Counted from the first letter of the stretch, positions 1 to 10,996 are shown. The stretch is DNA of 42,595 bases from CAYMLQ01 sp964390795 (GCA_964390795.1 CAYMLQ010000011.1:1-42595); one strand, 5' to 3'. Notes: generated by a model from the letters alone, not told the origin. Numbers and translations: made by a program.

Positions 1-3000
1 CAGGTTGGCCTCTTCACCCCCCAAGGCAGCCTGGTTGACGGCGTGACCTTCGGCGTGCAGCAGGACGACATCTCCCTCGGCCGCTCGCCCGACGGGGGCA
101 GCATGTGGGGCTTCTTCGGCGAGTCCACAGCCGGCACCACCAACCGCGCGCCGCAGCTCAGTCAGAACCTGCACCGCGCACCCGCAGTGACCGTCTCCCC
201 CGCAGAGCCGCTCTTCGTCACCGGCCCGGTGTCCGTCACGCTCTCATCAGGCGCGGGCGTGACCGCCATCCGCTACACGCTCGACAGCAGCCAGCCGAAC
301 GCCTCGTCCCGGCTCTACACCAACGCCTTCACGGTCGCGACCACGACGGTGGTCCGCGCCCGCGCCTACGCCGCAGGCTTCCATCCCGGCCCGGTCGTGA
401 CCCGCACGTTCCTCGTAAACCAGCGCACGCCCGAACTGCCCGTCGTGTCGCTCGTGGTTGACCCCCTGCTGCTCTTCGACGCCACCTACGGCATCTACAC
501 CAACGTCTTGAAAGAGCGTGACGTGCCGGGCTCGCTCCAGTTCTGCACCACGCCGTCGAACACGGCGTTCCAAATCGGCGCGGGCTTCCGCCTCTTCAGC
601 CTCAACACGTTCCTGAAGGCGCAGAAGCCCTTCACCGTCAATCTCGACAGCAAGTACGGGGACGCGGAACTCGCCTATCAGCTCTTCCCCGAGAAGCCGG
701 TCGGCCTCTTCGACCGCCTCGTGCTGCGCAACGGCAACGACGATTGGGCCGTGACGTTTCTCCGGGACACGCTGGGCCAGCGGATGCTCAAGGGCGCCAT
801 CAAGAACGCCACGCAGGGCTTCCGCCCCTGCGCCAGCTACCTCAACGGAGCGTATTACGGTCTGATCAACATCCAGGAGAAAATGGACGAGGTCTTCTGC
901 GCAAAGAACTACGGCGTCGACCTAGCCAACATCGATTTCTTCGAGAATGACGGCACAAGCAGCGACGAACTGCTCAACTACGGCACTGCGGACGGCTGGA
1001 ACGCGCTGCTCGCGTACCTCGGCGCAAATAGCCTGGCCGTGCCTGCAAACTACGAGTACGTGAAGAGCCAGGTCGACATCGAGGACCTTGTAGATTATGT
1101 GGCCGGACAAGTGTTTACCGACGACACCGCGTGGGCCCATAACAGAAAGTGGTGGCGCGACCGGAATCCGGGCGGCAAGTGGCGCTGGTGCTTTGTCGAT
1201 CTGGACCGCGCCTTTGGCAACGTGAACGACAACCGCTTGCCCACCATGGGCTCCTCCATGGTCGTGTTCCGCGAACTCCTGAACAACACGGAGTTCCGAA
1301 CCTATTGCGCCCAGCGCCTGATGGCGCACCTCAACAGCTCCTTCAGCGCGAGCCGCATCCTTCCCATCATCGACTTCGAGGCCCAGCGCATCCGCTCGGA
1401 GATCATCGAACACGCTAAGTTATACGCCTCGAAAGGCGGCATCTCATCCGTGTCAGCGTGGGACACCAACATCGAGGCGATTCGCAGCTATGCGCGCCAG
1501 CGGCCTGCGATTGCCCTGCAACAGGTAGCCAGCTATTTCGCCGGGGGGCAGACCGCCCAGGTGCAGGTGGACGCGAACGGCACCGGCCGCGTTCTAGCCA
1601 ATTATGTGCCCCTGCTCAACGGCGCCACGAATACCCTGCTGTCCGGCGTGCCTGTCACCTTCACTGCCGTTCCCGCCATCGGGCAGACCTTCGCCTACTG
1701 GGTGATCAGCAACAGCGTCGTCAGCCTGTCCAACAAAGGGTCCTCGTGGCGCTACACCGTTGCGACCAACGAAATCGCGGGCTGGAATCAACCTGCCTTT
1801 AGTGACGCCGCGTGGGCCACAGGCACCGGCCAGCTCGGCTATGGCGACGGCGACGAAGCGACGGTCATCGGCAACGCCACAAACAACCGAATCACCACCG
1901 CCTACTTCCGTCGGACCGTGAGCCTCAGCAACGTCTCCACTATCCACTCCCTCGCGCTGCAGCTCCTGCGAGACGACGGAGCGATCGTCTACCTCAACGG
2001 CAGCGAAATCTTGCGCTCGAACATGCCGACCGGGCAAGTCTCGGTCACGACGTTCGCATCGTCGAACATCTCAAGCACAAGCGTTCCAAACGAGAACTTC
2101 TACAACCCGTTCGAGCTCTCCCCCGTCACGTTTATCGAGGGCACGAACGTCATTGCCGTCGAGGTTCACCAGACCTCTGAGAACTACAACGATTTCGGCT
2201 TTGACCTGCAGGCCTCGGTGACCCGCTTGACCGGCGACGTCACCACAAACACATCACCCGTTCTGACGTTCATCCCCGACAGCGCGACGCCGCTGAGCGT
2301 GACCGCCGTGTTCATCCCCACCGGCGCCAGCCTCCTGCCCTCCGCTGTGGCCGGCAGCCTCACGCTCACGGCTGCAGGCTCGCCCTGGCTCGCCACCGGC
2401 GACATCTACGTCCCCTCCAACGCCTGCTTGACCGCCGAGCCCGGCGTGACAATCCTAATGCCCGATTCGGCCAGCATCTACGTGCAGGGCGAAGTGCGGC
2501 TCGCGGGTACGGCCGAAGCGCCTGTATGCCTGCTGCCAAACACCAACGACAACGCACGTGCCCACCTCTCTGTGAGCCCGACGCTGACCGGCGCGTCCGA
2601 CCTCAAGCCTCGCTGGGGCGGGATCGCCTTCAACCGCGCCGACCACCCCGGCATCCTCTCCAACGTCGTCATCCGCGGCGCCACGCTCGCAGGAAACGAC
2701 CCGGTCAACATGAAGGCGGCGGTCTCCGCCTTCGGCTCCGACCTCTTCATGAGCGGCCTCGACATCGACGACGTGCGCCTCCCGATCTTCGTTCAGGAAG
2801 GCAACTCCACCGTCCTCGAAAACAGCCGGCTCCGTATCGCGTATGTCGGCGACGCAATCAACATCAAGCGCGCCCGGTACGCGCGCGTCGAGAACTGCGA
2901 GATGTCCGGCGGCCTGACCGTCGACACGGACGCCATCGACTACGACGGCATCAGCGGCGGCATCATCCGCGGCAACTGGCTGCACGACTTCATGGGCGAC

Positions 3001-4620
3001 AACAACGACGCCATCGACATCGGCGAGGGCACCCTCGACCTGCTCGTCGAGAGCAACCGCATCGAGCGCTGCTTCGACAAGGCTGTCTCGATCGGTCAGG
3101 CCTCCACCGCGCTCGTTCGACGCAACATCATCTCCGGGGTCGACATGGGGCTGGGCGTCAAAGACGCCGGCTCGTATGGGCTCATCGAGAACAACACTTT
3201 CCGCGATGTTTCGCACGCCGTGGCCGTCTACGAGAAGAACCTCGGCATGGGCGGCGGCCGCGCCGAGGTCCGCAACTGCATCGTCTCGCACGCGACGGTC
3301 GCGCCCTTCTCCTGCGACGCGCTCTCCGCGCTCGACGTGTCATACACCCTTTGCGACACCGAAGCTGTGACCGGCGACGGCACGCTCTTCGCCGAGCCCC
3401 AGTTCCTGCGCCCGAGCGCAGGCAATTTCGCGCTTCAGGCCGGTTCTGCCGTGATCGATTCGGGCGATCCCGACGCAGCTCGCGATCCCGACGGCAGCCG
3501 CGCAGACATGGGCGCGTTCGCCTTCGACTGGAGCCAGGGCCACGCGGTCATCTCGGAAATCCACTACCATCCCGCAGACGAAGGCCAGCCGGAGTTCGTC
3601 GAGCTGACCAACCCCGGCGGCGCGCCGCTCGATCTGACAGGCTTCAGCTTCTCGAAAGGCATCACCTACACCTTCCCCACCGGCACCGTTCTGAATGCCG
3701 GCGCCTATCTGGTGATCGCCGCAAGCCCCTTCGCCCCTTACGGCATTCCTGCTCTGGTTTGGACGACCGGCACGCTCGACAACGCAGGCGAGACGCTCGA
3801 ACTCATCGATGCGGTCTCGAACGAGATCGACCGGGTCACCTACGCGCCTGACGCCCCGTGGCCTACTGAGCCGAACGGCGGCGGCAGCTCGCTCGCGCTC
3901 ATCCACCCCCGCTGGAATAATGAGCAGCCGACGAGCTGGTACGCCAGCGCGGTTGCGGGCGGAACGCCGGGCGGGCCGTTCGACAATCCCGCCGCCACGC
4001 CGTCGAACACGGTCACCGTCACCGTCAGCGGCTTCGGCTGGATCACGCCGGAAGGCGAGGTCAGCGTCGCGTCTTACAGCAATACGACGTTTACGGTCAC
4101 TCCTGGAAACTGGTGTTCGCTCTCCGACGTCCTTGTCGATGGCACCAGTGTGGGTGCAGCCCCAAGCTACACATTCACGAACGTGCTCGCCGACCACACG
4201 CTGCACGCGGTGTTCGGCGCGGAGCTGGCTGCAAACAGCACCCCAAAATGGTGGCTTGCGCAATGGTATCCAACCAACGCGCTCGAGGATGCCGCAACGT
4301 CCGACTCGGACAGCGACGGCATGAACGCCTGGTCCGAGTACGTCGCGGGCACGCACCCCACGAACGCCGCCAGCGTGCTTAAGCTAGGTATGACCCTGTC
4401 CGGAGGACAACCGGTAACCGGGTGCATGACGATCCAGGCAGGTCCGGAGCTTGGCGGGAAACAGCGCTATTACACGTTAGAAGGGCGGTCCAATCTTTTG
4501 TCCGGCTCATGGTCGGACATCCCCGGTCACACGGATATCCTCGGCCTCGGGCAGACCATCGTGTTCACGAATTCACCGACCGGCACCGGGTTCCTCCGCG
4601 CGACAACCACGCTCCGCTAA
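1..4620 (+). CDS. Giant secreted CotH / lamin-tail / beta-helix protein, 5' end missing
   Basis: The frame is open from base 1, and the codons before the first GTG (43) already read as the end of a lamin-tail (LTD) domain (VGLFTPQGSLVDGVTFG), so the gene starts outside the window. Counting from base 1, the domains in order are: LTD end (1-46); chitobiase/hexosaminidase C-terminal-like Ig domain (about 63-141); CotH kinase-like domain (about 146-500) with QEKMDE and the acidic motif FVDLDRAFG; a bacterial-repeat segment; a galactose-binding-like domain (about 597-743); a right-handed parallel beta-helix (about 800-1170); a second LTD (about 1181-1320, VISEIHYHP, EFVELTNPG); a second bacterial-repeat segment; and an Asp/Ser-rich linker (DSDSDGMNAW) before a short beta-rich tail. 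CotH domains are atypical protein kinases; LTD and beta-helix parts suggest surface or polysaccharide binding. No PEP-CTERM or sortase tail is visible. Substrate unknown. It is convergent with uvrB, 21 bases between the stops. Confidence 0.88.
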   Translation, partial: QVGLFTPQGSLVDGVTFGVQQDDISLGRSPDGGSMWGFFGESTAGTTNRAPQLSQNLHRAPAVTVSPAEPLFVTGPVSVTLSSGAGVTAIRYTLDSSQPNASSRLYTNAFTVATTTVVRARAYAAGFHPGPVVTRTFLVNQRTPELPVVSLVVDPLLLFDATYGIYTNVLKERDVPGSLQFCTTPSNTAFQIGAGFRLFSLNTFLKAQKPFTVNLDSKYGDAELAYQLFPEKPVGLFDRLVLRNGNDDWAVTFLRDTLGQRMLKGAIKNATQGFRPCASYLNGAYYGLINIQEKMDEVFCAKNYGVDLANIDFFENDGTSSDELLNYGTADGWNALLAYLGANSLAVPANYEYVKSQVDIEDLVDYVAGQVFTDDTAWAHNRKWWRDRNPGGKWRWCFVDLDRAFGNVNDNRLPTMGSSMVVFRELLNNTEFRTYCAQRLMAHLNSSFSASRILPIIDFEAQRIRSEIIEHAKLYASKGGISSVSAWDTNIEAIRSYARQRPAIALQQVASYFAGGQTAQVQVDANGTGRVLANYVPLLNGATNTLLSGVPVTFTAVPAIGQTFAYWVISNSVVSLSNKGSSWRYTVATNEIAGWNQPAFSDAAWATGTGQLGYGDGDEATVIGNATNNRITTAYFRRTVSLSNVSTIHSLALQLLRDDGAIVYLNGSEILRSNMPTGQVSVTTFASSNISSTSVPNENFYNPFELSPVTFIEGTNVIAVEVHQTSENYNDFGFDLQASVTRLTGDVTTNTSPVLTFIPDSATPLSVTAVFIPTGASLLPSAVAGSLTLTAAGSPWLATGDIYVPSNACLTAEPGVTILMPDSASIYVQGEVRLAGTAEAPVCLLPNTNDNARAHLSVSPTLTGASDLKPRWGGIAFNRADHPGILSNVVIRGATLAGNDPVNMKAAVSAFGSDLFMSGLDIDDVRLPIFVQEGNSTVLENSRLRIAYVGDAINIKRARYARVENCEMSGGLTVDTDAIDYDGISGGIIRGNWLHDFMGDNNDAIDIGEGTLDLLVESNRIERCFDKAVSIGQASTALVRRNIISGVDMGLGVKDAGSYGLIENNTFRDVSHAVAVYEKNLGMGGGRAEVRNCIVSHATVAPFSCDALSALDVSYTLCDTEAVTGDGTLFAEPQFLRPSAGNFALQAGSAVIDSGDPDAARDPDGSRADMGAFAFDWSQGHAVISEIHYHPADEGQPEFVELTNPGGAPLDLTGFSFSKGITYTFPTGTVLNAGAYLVIAASPFAPYGIPALVWTTGTLDNAGETLELIDAVSNEIDRVTYAPDAPWPTEPNGGGSSLALIHPRWNNEQPTSWYASAVAGGTPGGPFDNPAATPSNTVTVTVSGFGWITPEGEVSVASYSNTTFTVTPGNWCSLSDVLVDGTSVGAAPSYTFTNVLADHTLHAVFGAELAANSTPKWWLAQWYPTNALEDAATSDSDSDGMNAWSEYVAGTHPTNAASVLKLGMTLSGGQPVTGCMTIQAGPELGGKQRYYTLEGRSNLLSGSWSDIPGHTDILGLGQTIVFTNSPTGTGFLRATTTLR

Positions 4621-4641
4621 GCCGAAACCGCCGCGGACGCC

Positions 4642-6627
<1,986 letters not shown>

Positions 6628-6699
6628 TGCGCCCGTATTGTTCCACCTTCCCCCGGATTTGTAAAGCGGGCCCTATTCTGCCCGTCTGACATTTCGACA

Positions 6700-6728
6700 T
6701 TGAAACCGTCCGCCTTTTTTAATATGTT
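6700..6728 (+). promoter_or_regulatory. Sigma70-type promoter of the aldolase gene
   Basis: TTGAAA (6700-6705), a 17-base spacer with a T-run, and TATGTT (6723-6728). The predicted transcript starts about 33 bases before the aldolase ATG and includes its Shine-Dalgarno AAGGAG. It was found by eye, with no start-site data. Confidence 0.5.
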
Positions 6729-6767
6729 AAAACGCGTCCGCCAGCAACCCGGCGGGAAGGAGCAAAC

Positions 6768-7598
6768 ATGACACATCTGACACCGGCGGGAGCACGGGAG
6801 CGGCTGAAGAGCGGCGACGTGCTGATCGGCATTTTTTGCAAGACCACAGCGCCGGAATTCATTGAAGTCATCGGCCACGCAGGCTTCGATTTCTGCATTC
6901 TGGATCAGGAGCACGGCCCGGCGAATCTGGAGACGCTCCAGAACCTGGTTCGCGCGGCGGAGGTTTCAGGCGTCCTGCCGATCGTGCGCACGCGGGACAT
7001 GAGCGCGGAGAGCGTCGCGCAGCCGCTGGATCTCGGAACCGCCGGCATCCAGGTCCCGCAGGTCTCCTCCAAGGCCGAAGCCGAGTCCGTCGTGGACGCG
7101 GCCAAATTCGCGCCGCTCGGCCACCGCGGCGTCTGCCGGTTCGTGCGCGCCGCGCGCTTTTCTGCGCTGGACCGCGCCGCCTACTTCGCCGCGGCGAACG
7201 ACGCGCTTGTGATTCTCCAGCTCGAAGGCACGCATCTGAGCGAGTACGAGAAGATCGCCGACATCCCGGGCGTGGACATCCTGTTCATCGGACCTTACGA
7301 CCTGTCGCAGGCGCTCGGCCTTCCCGGCCAGATTGAGCACCCGCGTGTGCTCGAAGAGATGCAGAAGATCATCGCCGTCGCCAAGCGCAAGAACAAGACC
7401 ATCGGCGTGTTCGCAGACTCGCTGGCTCAAACGCAGCGCTGGATCGAAGCGGGCGTGCAATACATCGCCTACTCGGTGGACGTCGGGCTCTTCTATCTCG
7501 CCTGCCGCGAGACCGTCTCGGCCATCCGCAAACAGACAAGCACGCCGTCCGCGGAGCGGGAACAAACGAATGAGGTAACTTCTTTAATTGAGAGTTGA
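6768..7598 (+). CDS. HpcH/HpaI-family class II aldolase
   Basis: 276 residues, matching the HpcH/HpaI (2-oxo-3-deoxy acid aldolase) family: metal-dependent retro-aldol cleavage of 4-hydroxy-2-oxo acids to pyruvate plus an aldehyde, in the cytoplasm. Family residues in place are the LDxEH motif (E48, H49), the catalytic-type Arg in PIVRTRD (R74), and the metal ligands E153 (LQLEGT) and D178 (GPYDLS). The start is fixed by AAGGAG 7 bases upstream of the ATG. The substrate cannot be told: HpaI, GarL, RhmA and YfaU-type members share this pattern. No pathway neighbours are present. The last codons (about EVTSLIES) run into the heptad repeat that begins at 7588, and the stop TGA lies inside a repeat unit, so the natural C-terminus may have been altered by the repeat. 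Confidence 0.9.
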   Translation: MTHLTPAGARERLKSGDVLIGIFCKTTAPEFIEVIGHAGFDFCILDQEHGPANLETLQNLVRAAEVSGVLPIVRTRDMSAESVAQPLDLGTAGIQVPQVSSKAEAESVVDAAKFAPLGHRGVCRFVRAARFSALDRAAYFAAANDALVILQLEGTHLSEYEKIADIPGVDILFIGPYDLSQALGLPGQIEHPRVLEEMQKIIAVAKRKNKTIGVFADSLAQTQRWIEAGVQYIAYSVDVGLFYLACRETVSAIRKQTSTPSAEREQTNEVTSLIES

Positions 7599-7675
7599 GA
7601 GTTGAACGTTGAGAGTTGAGAGTTCAAACAAACGTTCAACGCTCAACGCTCAACATTCAACGCTCAACATTCAAC
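7588..7675. repeat. Heptad-phased imperfect inverted repeat between convergent genes
   Basis: The left arm is five 7-base units in exact register (TTGAGAG, TTGAGAG, TTGAACG, TTGAGAG, TTGAGAG; 7588-7622). A central stretch (7623-7632) is followed by six right-arm units of the complementary type (CGTTCAA, CGCTCAA, CGCTCAA, CATTCAA, CGCTCAA, CATTCAA; 7633-7674). The arms can pair into a long hairpin with about one mismatch per unit. It ends 5 bases before the stop of the membrane protein on the other strand (7680) and contains the aldolase stop. A role as bidirectional terminator or as a REP-like mobile repeat is inferred. It is not a CRISPR: units are contiguous, with no spacers. Confidence 0.85.
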
Positions 7676-7679
7676 CGAC

Positions 7680-10040
7680 TCACTCCCAATAGACCGCCGT
7701 GTTGGTTGCCAGTTGGCCTCGCAGCAACAGCTCGCGGATACGCGGCACATCGAGCCGGCGCGGGATGCCCGGCAGCGACGAGGTTTCCCGAGTCGCCCTT
7801 CCCTCCCTCCGCACAGCCGGCGGAGAGCTTGACCGCAGGACGCCGCTTGGAGGGTGCGAGTCCAACCGTAACTCGTTCAGACGTCCGCCCAATGCTGCAA
7901 GTGCCGCGACCAGCGCCAGCCCGGCCGTCAGCCGCGCGTGGCACCCGCTCACCGCTGCGCACAGCGCCACCCCGCAAGCCAGCGTGCCGAAGCAGACGGC
8001 AGCCTGCCAGAGACCCGCCAGCGGCACCAGCAGCACAAAGACCAACCCCGCCACCGCCGCGCCCACCGCGTCCGCAAACGCAAAGGCCGGAACGCCGTCA
8101 CCCGCGTCCTCCGCCGACACCGCAAGCGCGACCGGCATGGCGCTGCCAGCCGCGCCGCCGGTCACAAAGCAGAGGCAGATCAGCCCGACCGCCGTCACCG
8201 CCTGCTCGGCAGCAACGCACACACACAGGGCCACGCCCACCTGTGCCAGCGTGACGGCGACGAGCGCGATCCTCACCGCATTCACCTTCGCGCACAACAG
8301 CCGCAGCACGCCCTCCGCCAGACGGTTGCCGCAGAAGAGGCCTGCCAGATAGAGGCTGCTCGCCGCCCCGGCCAACAGATAAAGCGACCCGAAGCCGAGC
8401 TGTAGCTGATACAGAACCGCCAGCGAAACCGCCAGCCCCAACGCGCCGCACGACGCAAGCCAAGCCGCCAGCAGCCGGCGCGGCGCGTGCGCCCGCGTCC
8501 CCAGAGCCACCGGCGCCATCCAAAGCATCACAAGAAGCAGTCCGACGACGCGCACGCCCTCAGACGGCCTGATTCTGGCCAGCCACGTACCCGGCGTCGT
8601 CTCAGGATAGGCGCGCCGCACCGCATCCGCAAGACCGGCCGCGAGCACCTCCTCGAGCGCTGCCGCGTCGGGTGCCAACAGCGCCGCGGACTGATCCAGA
8701 ACCGGACACTCCCGCACAAGCCGCCTCGCACGCTCCGAATCGTAGAGGCTCTCCACCGCTTCAGCCGGATACCCCTCTCGCTTCAGCATCGCAAAACGCG
8801 CGACAGCATTCGTTGCCTCATAGGCCAGATGCGGCACCTGCGCGGCGATCCACCACCCGCCCGCACCGGCCGCGAACACGCCGCTCTCGGGCCATCCGTG
8901 CCGAACCCCTCGAACGGACAAATCGAGCAGGGCACACTTCTCCGGTGTCAGCGCAGCCGACGCGCAGTCGAGTCCGAAGAGCGCCACCCCCGTGCGCCTT
9001 GTCACCTGTCTGACGCGCAGCGCGAACGCCCGTTGGCGCCACGAAGCCCCTTCCAGCGTCGTCGCCGCAGGCGGCGCCACCAGCACGCCATCGAACGTTC
9101 CCCCGGCCTGTTGCTCGAGAAAGCGCTGCGGCGTCTCGCCGCTCGCACGGAGCCGCGTCCGCACCCCGCTGGCCCGGACGGCAGCCAGCAAGCGGACGCC
9201 ATACGTCGCATCACACGGGCACCACACAACGGCGAGATCCGGGCGCAGCGACTCCAATGCAAGTCCCGCTGCCAGCGGCACCCGGCCCAGCAGCAGCACC
9301 TCTTTCGCATAGGGCCGCTGCGAGAGCAGCAGCACCGCCAGTTCCATCGCACGATCGCCCTCGGGGATCACCTCGCTCACCCCGCCCGACGAAAGCGCGT
9401 AGAAGGAGCCGCCTTGCGCACCATAGAAGGTCGTGCCGCCTCCGGTCTCGAACCGGCCGGGCCGGGCGACGGCCTGCGGGAAAAAGCGGAACCACTCCGC
9501 CTCGTCGCGCGGGTCGGGCGCAAGGCCGCGGACCAGCAGCAGCGTCACCCCCAGTCCGCCCAAGGCCGCGCCCAGCGCCTCCCAAGCGAAGGCCCTGCTC
9601 ACCGGCACACCCAGGCCCCCCAAACACCGGCAGACGGACGGAATAACGAGTCCCGCCACAAAACAGAACGGCGCATTGGCGATGAGGCAGCCGAGCGCCA
9701 GATGCGGCAGAGGGAAGCTCTCGTAGGCTTGGACACCCAGCCAACCGCGGAGGTTTTCAATCAGCGCATACTGCGCAAAATACAGCGCGGCGCACGCGGC
9801 GACCGGCAACCACACCGCCTGTGAGAGTGCGCCCGTGACCTTGCGTCCATACGGTGTGGCAGCAGCCGCCGCGCCTATGCCGATCCAGAACAGCCAGCAC
9901 GACAGAAAGAGGGCAACGCCCGCCTCAGCCGTTTCGAACCGCCAGAGGAAACGCCGCAGCAGCAGCATCTGCGCGGACATCGATACCGCACCGAAAACCA
10001 GCGCCGCCGCCAGGGCCGAAAAGATGTGAAGCTTCTTCAT
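7680..10040 (-). CDS. Polytopic membrane protein with degenerate spermidine-synthase-like domain
   Basis: 786 residues: an N-terminal block of hydrophobic helices (1-240), a soluble middle domain (about 245-500), a second block of hydrophobic helices (about 520-715), and a short soluble tail ending LLLRGQLATNTAVYWE. The layout matches the family annotated as fused MFS/spermidine synthase, membrane proteins carrying an aminopropyltransferase fold. The opening (SMSAQMLLLRRFLWRFE) and the FYGAQGGSFYAL strand fit that family. However, the nucleotide-binding glycine motif (GGGDG in true enzymes) is replaced by LLGRVPLAAGLAL, so transferase activity is doubtful. The ATG at 10040 follows GAAGAAAG. 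No polyamine genes are nearby. Family assignment is moderate; function unknown. Confidence 0.72.
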   Translation of the reverse strand: MKKLHIFSALAAALVFGAVSMSAQMLLLRRFLWRFETAEAGVALFLSCWLFWIGIGAAAAATPYGRKVTGALSQAVWLPVAACAALYFAQYALIENLRGWLGVQAYESFPLPHLALGCLIANAPFCFVAGLVIPSVCRCLGGLGVPVSRAFAWEALGAALGGLGVTLLLVRGLAPDPRDEAEWFRFFPQAVARPGRFETGGGTTFYGAQGGSFYALSSGGVSEVIPEGDRAMELAVLLLSQRPYAKEVLLLGRVPLAAGLALESLRPDLAVVWCPCDATYGVRLLAAVRASGVRTRLRASGETPQRFLEQQAGGTFDGVLVAPPAATTLEGASWRQRAFALRVRQVTRRTGVALFGLDCASAALTPEKCALLDLSVRGVRHGWPESGVFAAGAGGWWIAAQVPHLAYEATNAVARFAMLKREGYPAEAVESLYDSERARRLVRECPVLDQSAALLAPDAAALEEVLAAGLADAVRRAYPETTPGTWLARIRPSEGVRVVGLLLVMLWMAPVALGTRAHAPRRLLAAWLASCGALGLAVSLAVLYQLQLGFGSLYLLAGAASSLYLAGLFCGNRLAEGVLRLLCAKVNAVRIALVAVTLAQVGVALCVCVAAEQAVTAVGLICLCFVTGGAAGSAMPVALAVSAEDAGDGVPAFAFADAVGAAVAGLVFVLLVPLAGLWQAAVCFGTLACGVALCAAVSGCHARLTAGLALVAALAALGGRLNELRLDSHPPSGVLRSSSPPAVRREGRATRETSSLPGIPRRLDVPRIRELLLRGQLATNTAVYWE

Positions 10041-10103
10041 TATGCTTTCTTCAGGATATGACCATTTCTCACGGTACGCAACTGAAAAGTAAGCGTCCGT
10101 CGA

Positions 10104-10115
10104 ACCCCATGGGGT
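10104..10115. promoter_or_regulatory. 12-bp perfect palindrome between divergent genes
   Basis: ACCCCATGGGGT is its own reverse complement. It lies between the divergent starts at 10040 and 10227, a position suiting an operator shared by both, but no regulator is known. Confidence 0.3.
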
Positions 10116-10190
10116 GGTTGGCCTGATGGCTGCAACAAAGCGACCGGCGGGTAACGTATCGGCGATATTTGCGTATCATTGAGAACTCCC

Positions 10191-10219
10191 TTGAATGGCT
10201 TTCGCCAAACGGGTATCTT
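10191..10219 (+). promoter_or_regulatory. Possible promoter giving a near-leaderless SHD1 mRNA
   Basis: TTGAAT (10191-10196), a 17-base spacer, and TATCTT (10214-10219). The expected start site falls almost on the ATG at 10227, and that ATG lacks a Shine-Dalgarno, so either the mRNA is leaderless or the match is chance. Confidence 0.25.
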
Positions 10220-10226
10220 TATTCTC

Positions 10227-10967
10227 ATGAAACAATTCTTTACACGCGTCAACCGGTGCTTGCTCGTGTTCGTCACATCAGGGTGGTGCGCGGCTCACGC
10301 GCAGGAGCAGCCGAAGACCCAGCCGCCGCGCACGTGGACTTCCGTCAACGGCAACACCATCGAAGGTTCGTTTGTGAAAGAGGAAGAGGGCAAAGTCTTC
10401 ATCCAACGTCCCGACGGCTCGACAATCAGCACCACCCGCGAAAAACTCTCGCCCGACGACCTCGTCTGGATCGACAACGCGCTGGCTCCGAGCAACACCA
10501 CCCGGACGCTCTCCTTCAACCTCGCCACGCAGCTTGAAAAAAACAAGATGGAGGAGCACCGCAAGGTCCGCCGCCTGATCATCAAATCCTACACGCTGCT
10601 CACCAACAACGACCGCGACGACAAAACGCTCGCCTTCCTCCAGCGCGACGCGATGTCCATGTATGGCTGGACCTATGTCAGCGCCGACTGTTACCTGACC
10701 AAAAACGACAAGAAAGGCAAGATCAAGGAAATGACCTTTCTCCCGCAACTCCCCGTGGAGCTGCGCGAAGCGGTGCAGATGGTGCGCGACAAATTTACCC
10801 TCGCCATGCCTGACCCGGTGGTCGTCAAAGAGATCTCGCTGGATGGCGAGGACTATTGGGAAGTGCAGAACCCGCCCGACTATGTCTCGCGCATCCTGCT
10901 TCTGGTCGACGCCGAAACCAAGAAAATCCGCCGCTTCGACCTTAAATTCCCTCCGCCTGCGAAGTGA
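10227..10967 (+). CDS. Secreted protein with SHD1-like domain
   Basis: 246 residues from the chosen ATG, which opens a clear signal peptide (MKQFFTRVNRCLLVFVTSG, cleavage likely after AHA at about 25). Residues about 34-82 (RTWTSVNG, IEGSFVKEEEGKVFIQRPDG, LSPDDLVWID) look like SHD1, the Sla1-homology beta-barrel domain frequent in exported PVC proteins. The remaining 160 residues (LLTNNDRDDKTL, MSMYGWTY) match nothing I recognise. A longer start 16 codons upstream would put a non-signal-like tail before the signal peptide, so it was rejected. Partners and function unknown. Confidence 0.75.
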   Translation: MKQFFTRVNRCLLVFVTSGWCAAHAQEQPKTQPPRTWTSVNGNTIEGSFVKEEEGKVFIQRPDGSTISTTREKLSPDDLVWIDNALAPSNTTRTLSFNLATQLEKNKMEEHRKVRRLIIKSYTLLTNNDRDDKTLAFLQRDAMSMYGWTYVSADCYLTKNDKKGKIKEMTFLPQLPVELREAVQMVRDKFTLAMPDPVVVKEISLDGEDYWEVQNPPDYVSRILLLVDAETKKIRRFDLKFPPPAK

Positions 10968-10996
10968 CCTTCCGCCGCTATCGAACGTGAGGTCAC
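10964..10996. terminator. Inverted repeat holding both convergent stops
   Basis: GTGACCT (10964-10970) and AGGTCAC (10990-10996) form a perfect 7-bp stem with a 19-base loop. The stem contains the SHD1 stop (10965-10967) and the stop of the collapsed minus-strand gene (10993-10995). There is no T-tract, so termination is uncertain. Confidence 0.35.

Noticed and set aside
6637..6665. Minus-strand TTTACA-17-AACAAT as uvrB promoter
   Set aside because: The -10 is poor and would leave a leader of only a few bases; not strong enough to list.
7588..7675. CRISPR array
   Set aside because: Units are 7 bases, contiguous and of two complementary orientations, with no spacers and no cas genes.
7616..8254. 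Plus-strand frame beginning in the heptad repeat (STLNIQRSTFN-like)
   Set aside because: Translation of the repeat followed by antisense of the membrane protein; a typical spurious ORF.
8487..9824. Long Arg/His-rich open frame opposite the membrane protein, and similar ones opposite other genes
   Set aside because: High GC makes antisense frames long; composition is Arg/Pro/His-rich and no family pattern appears.
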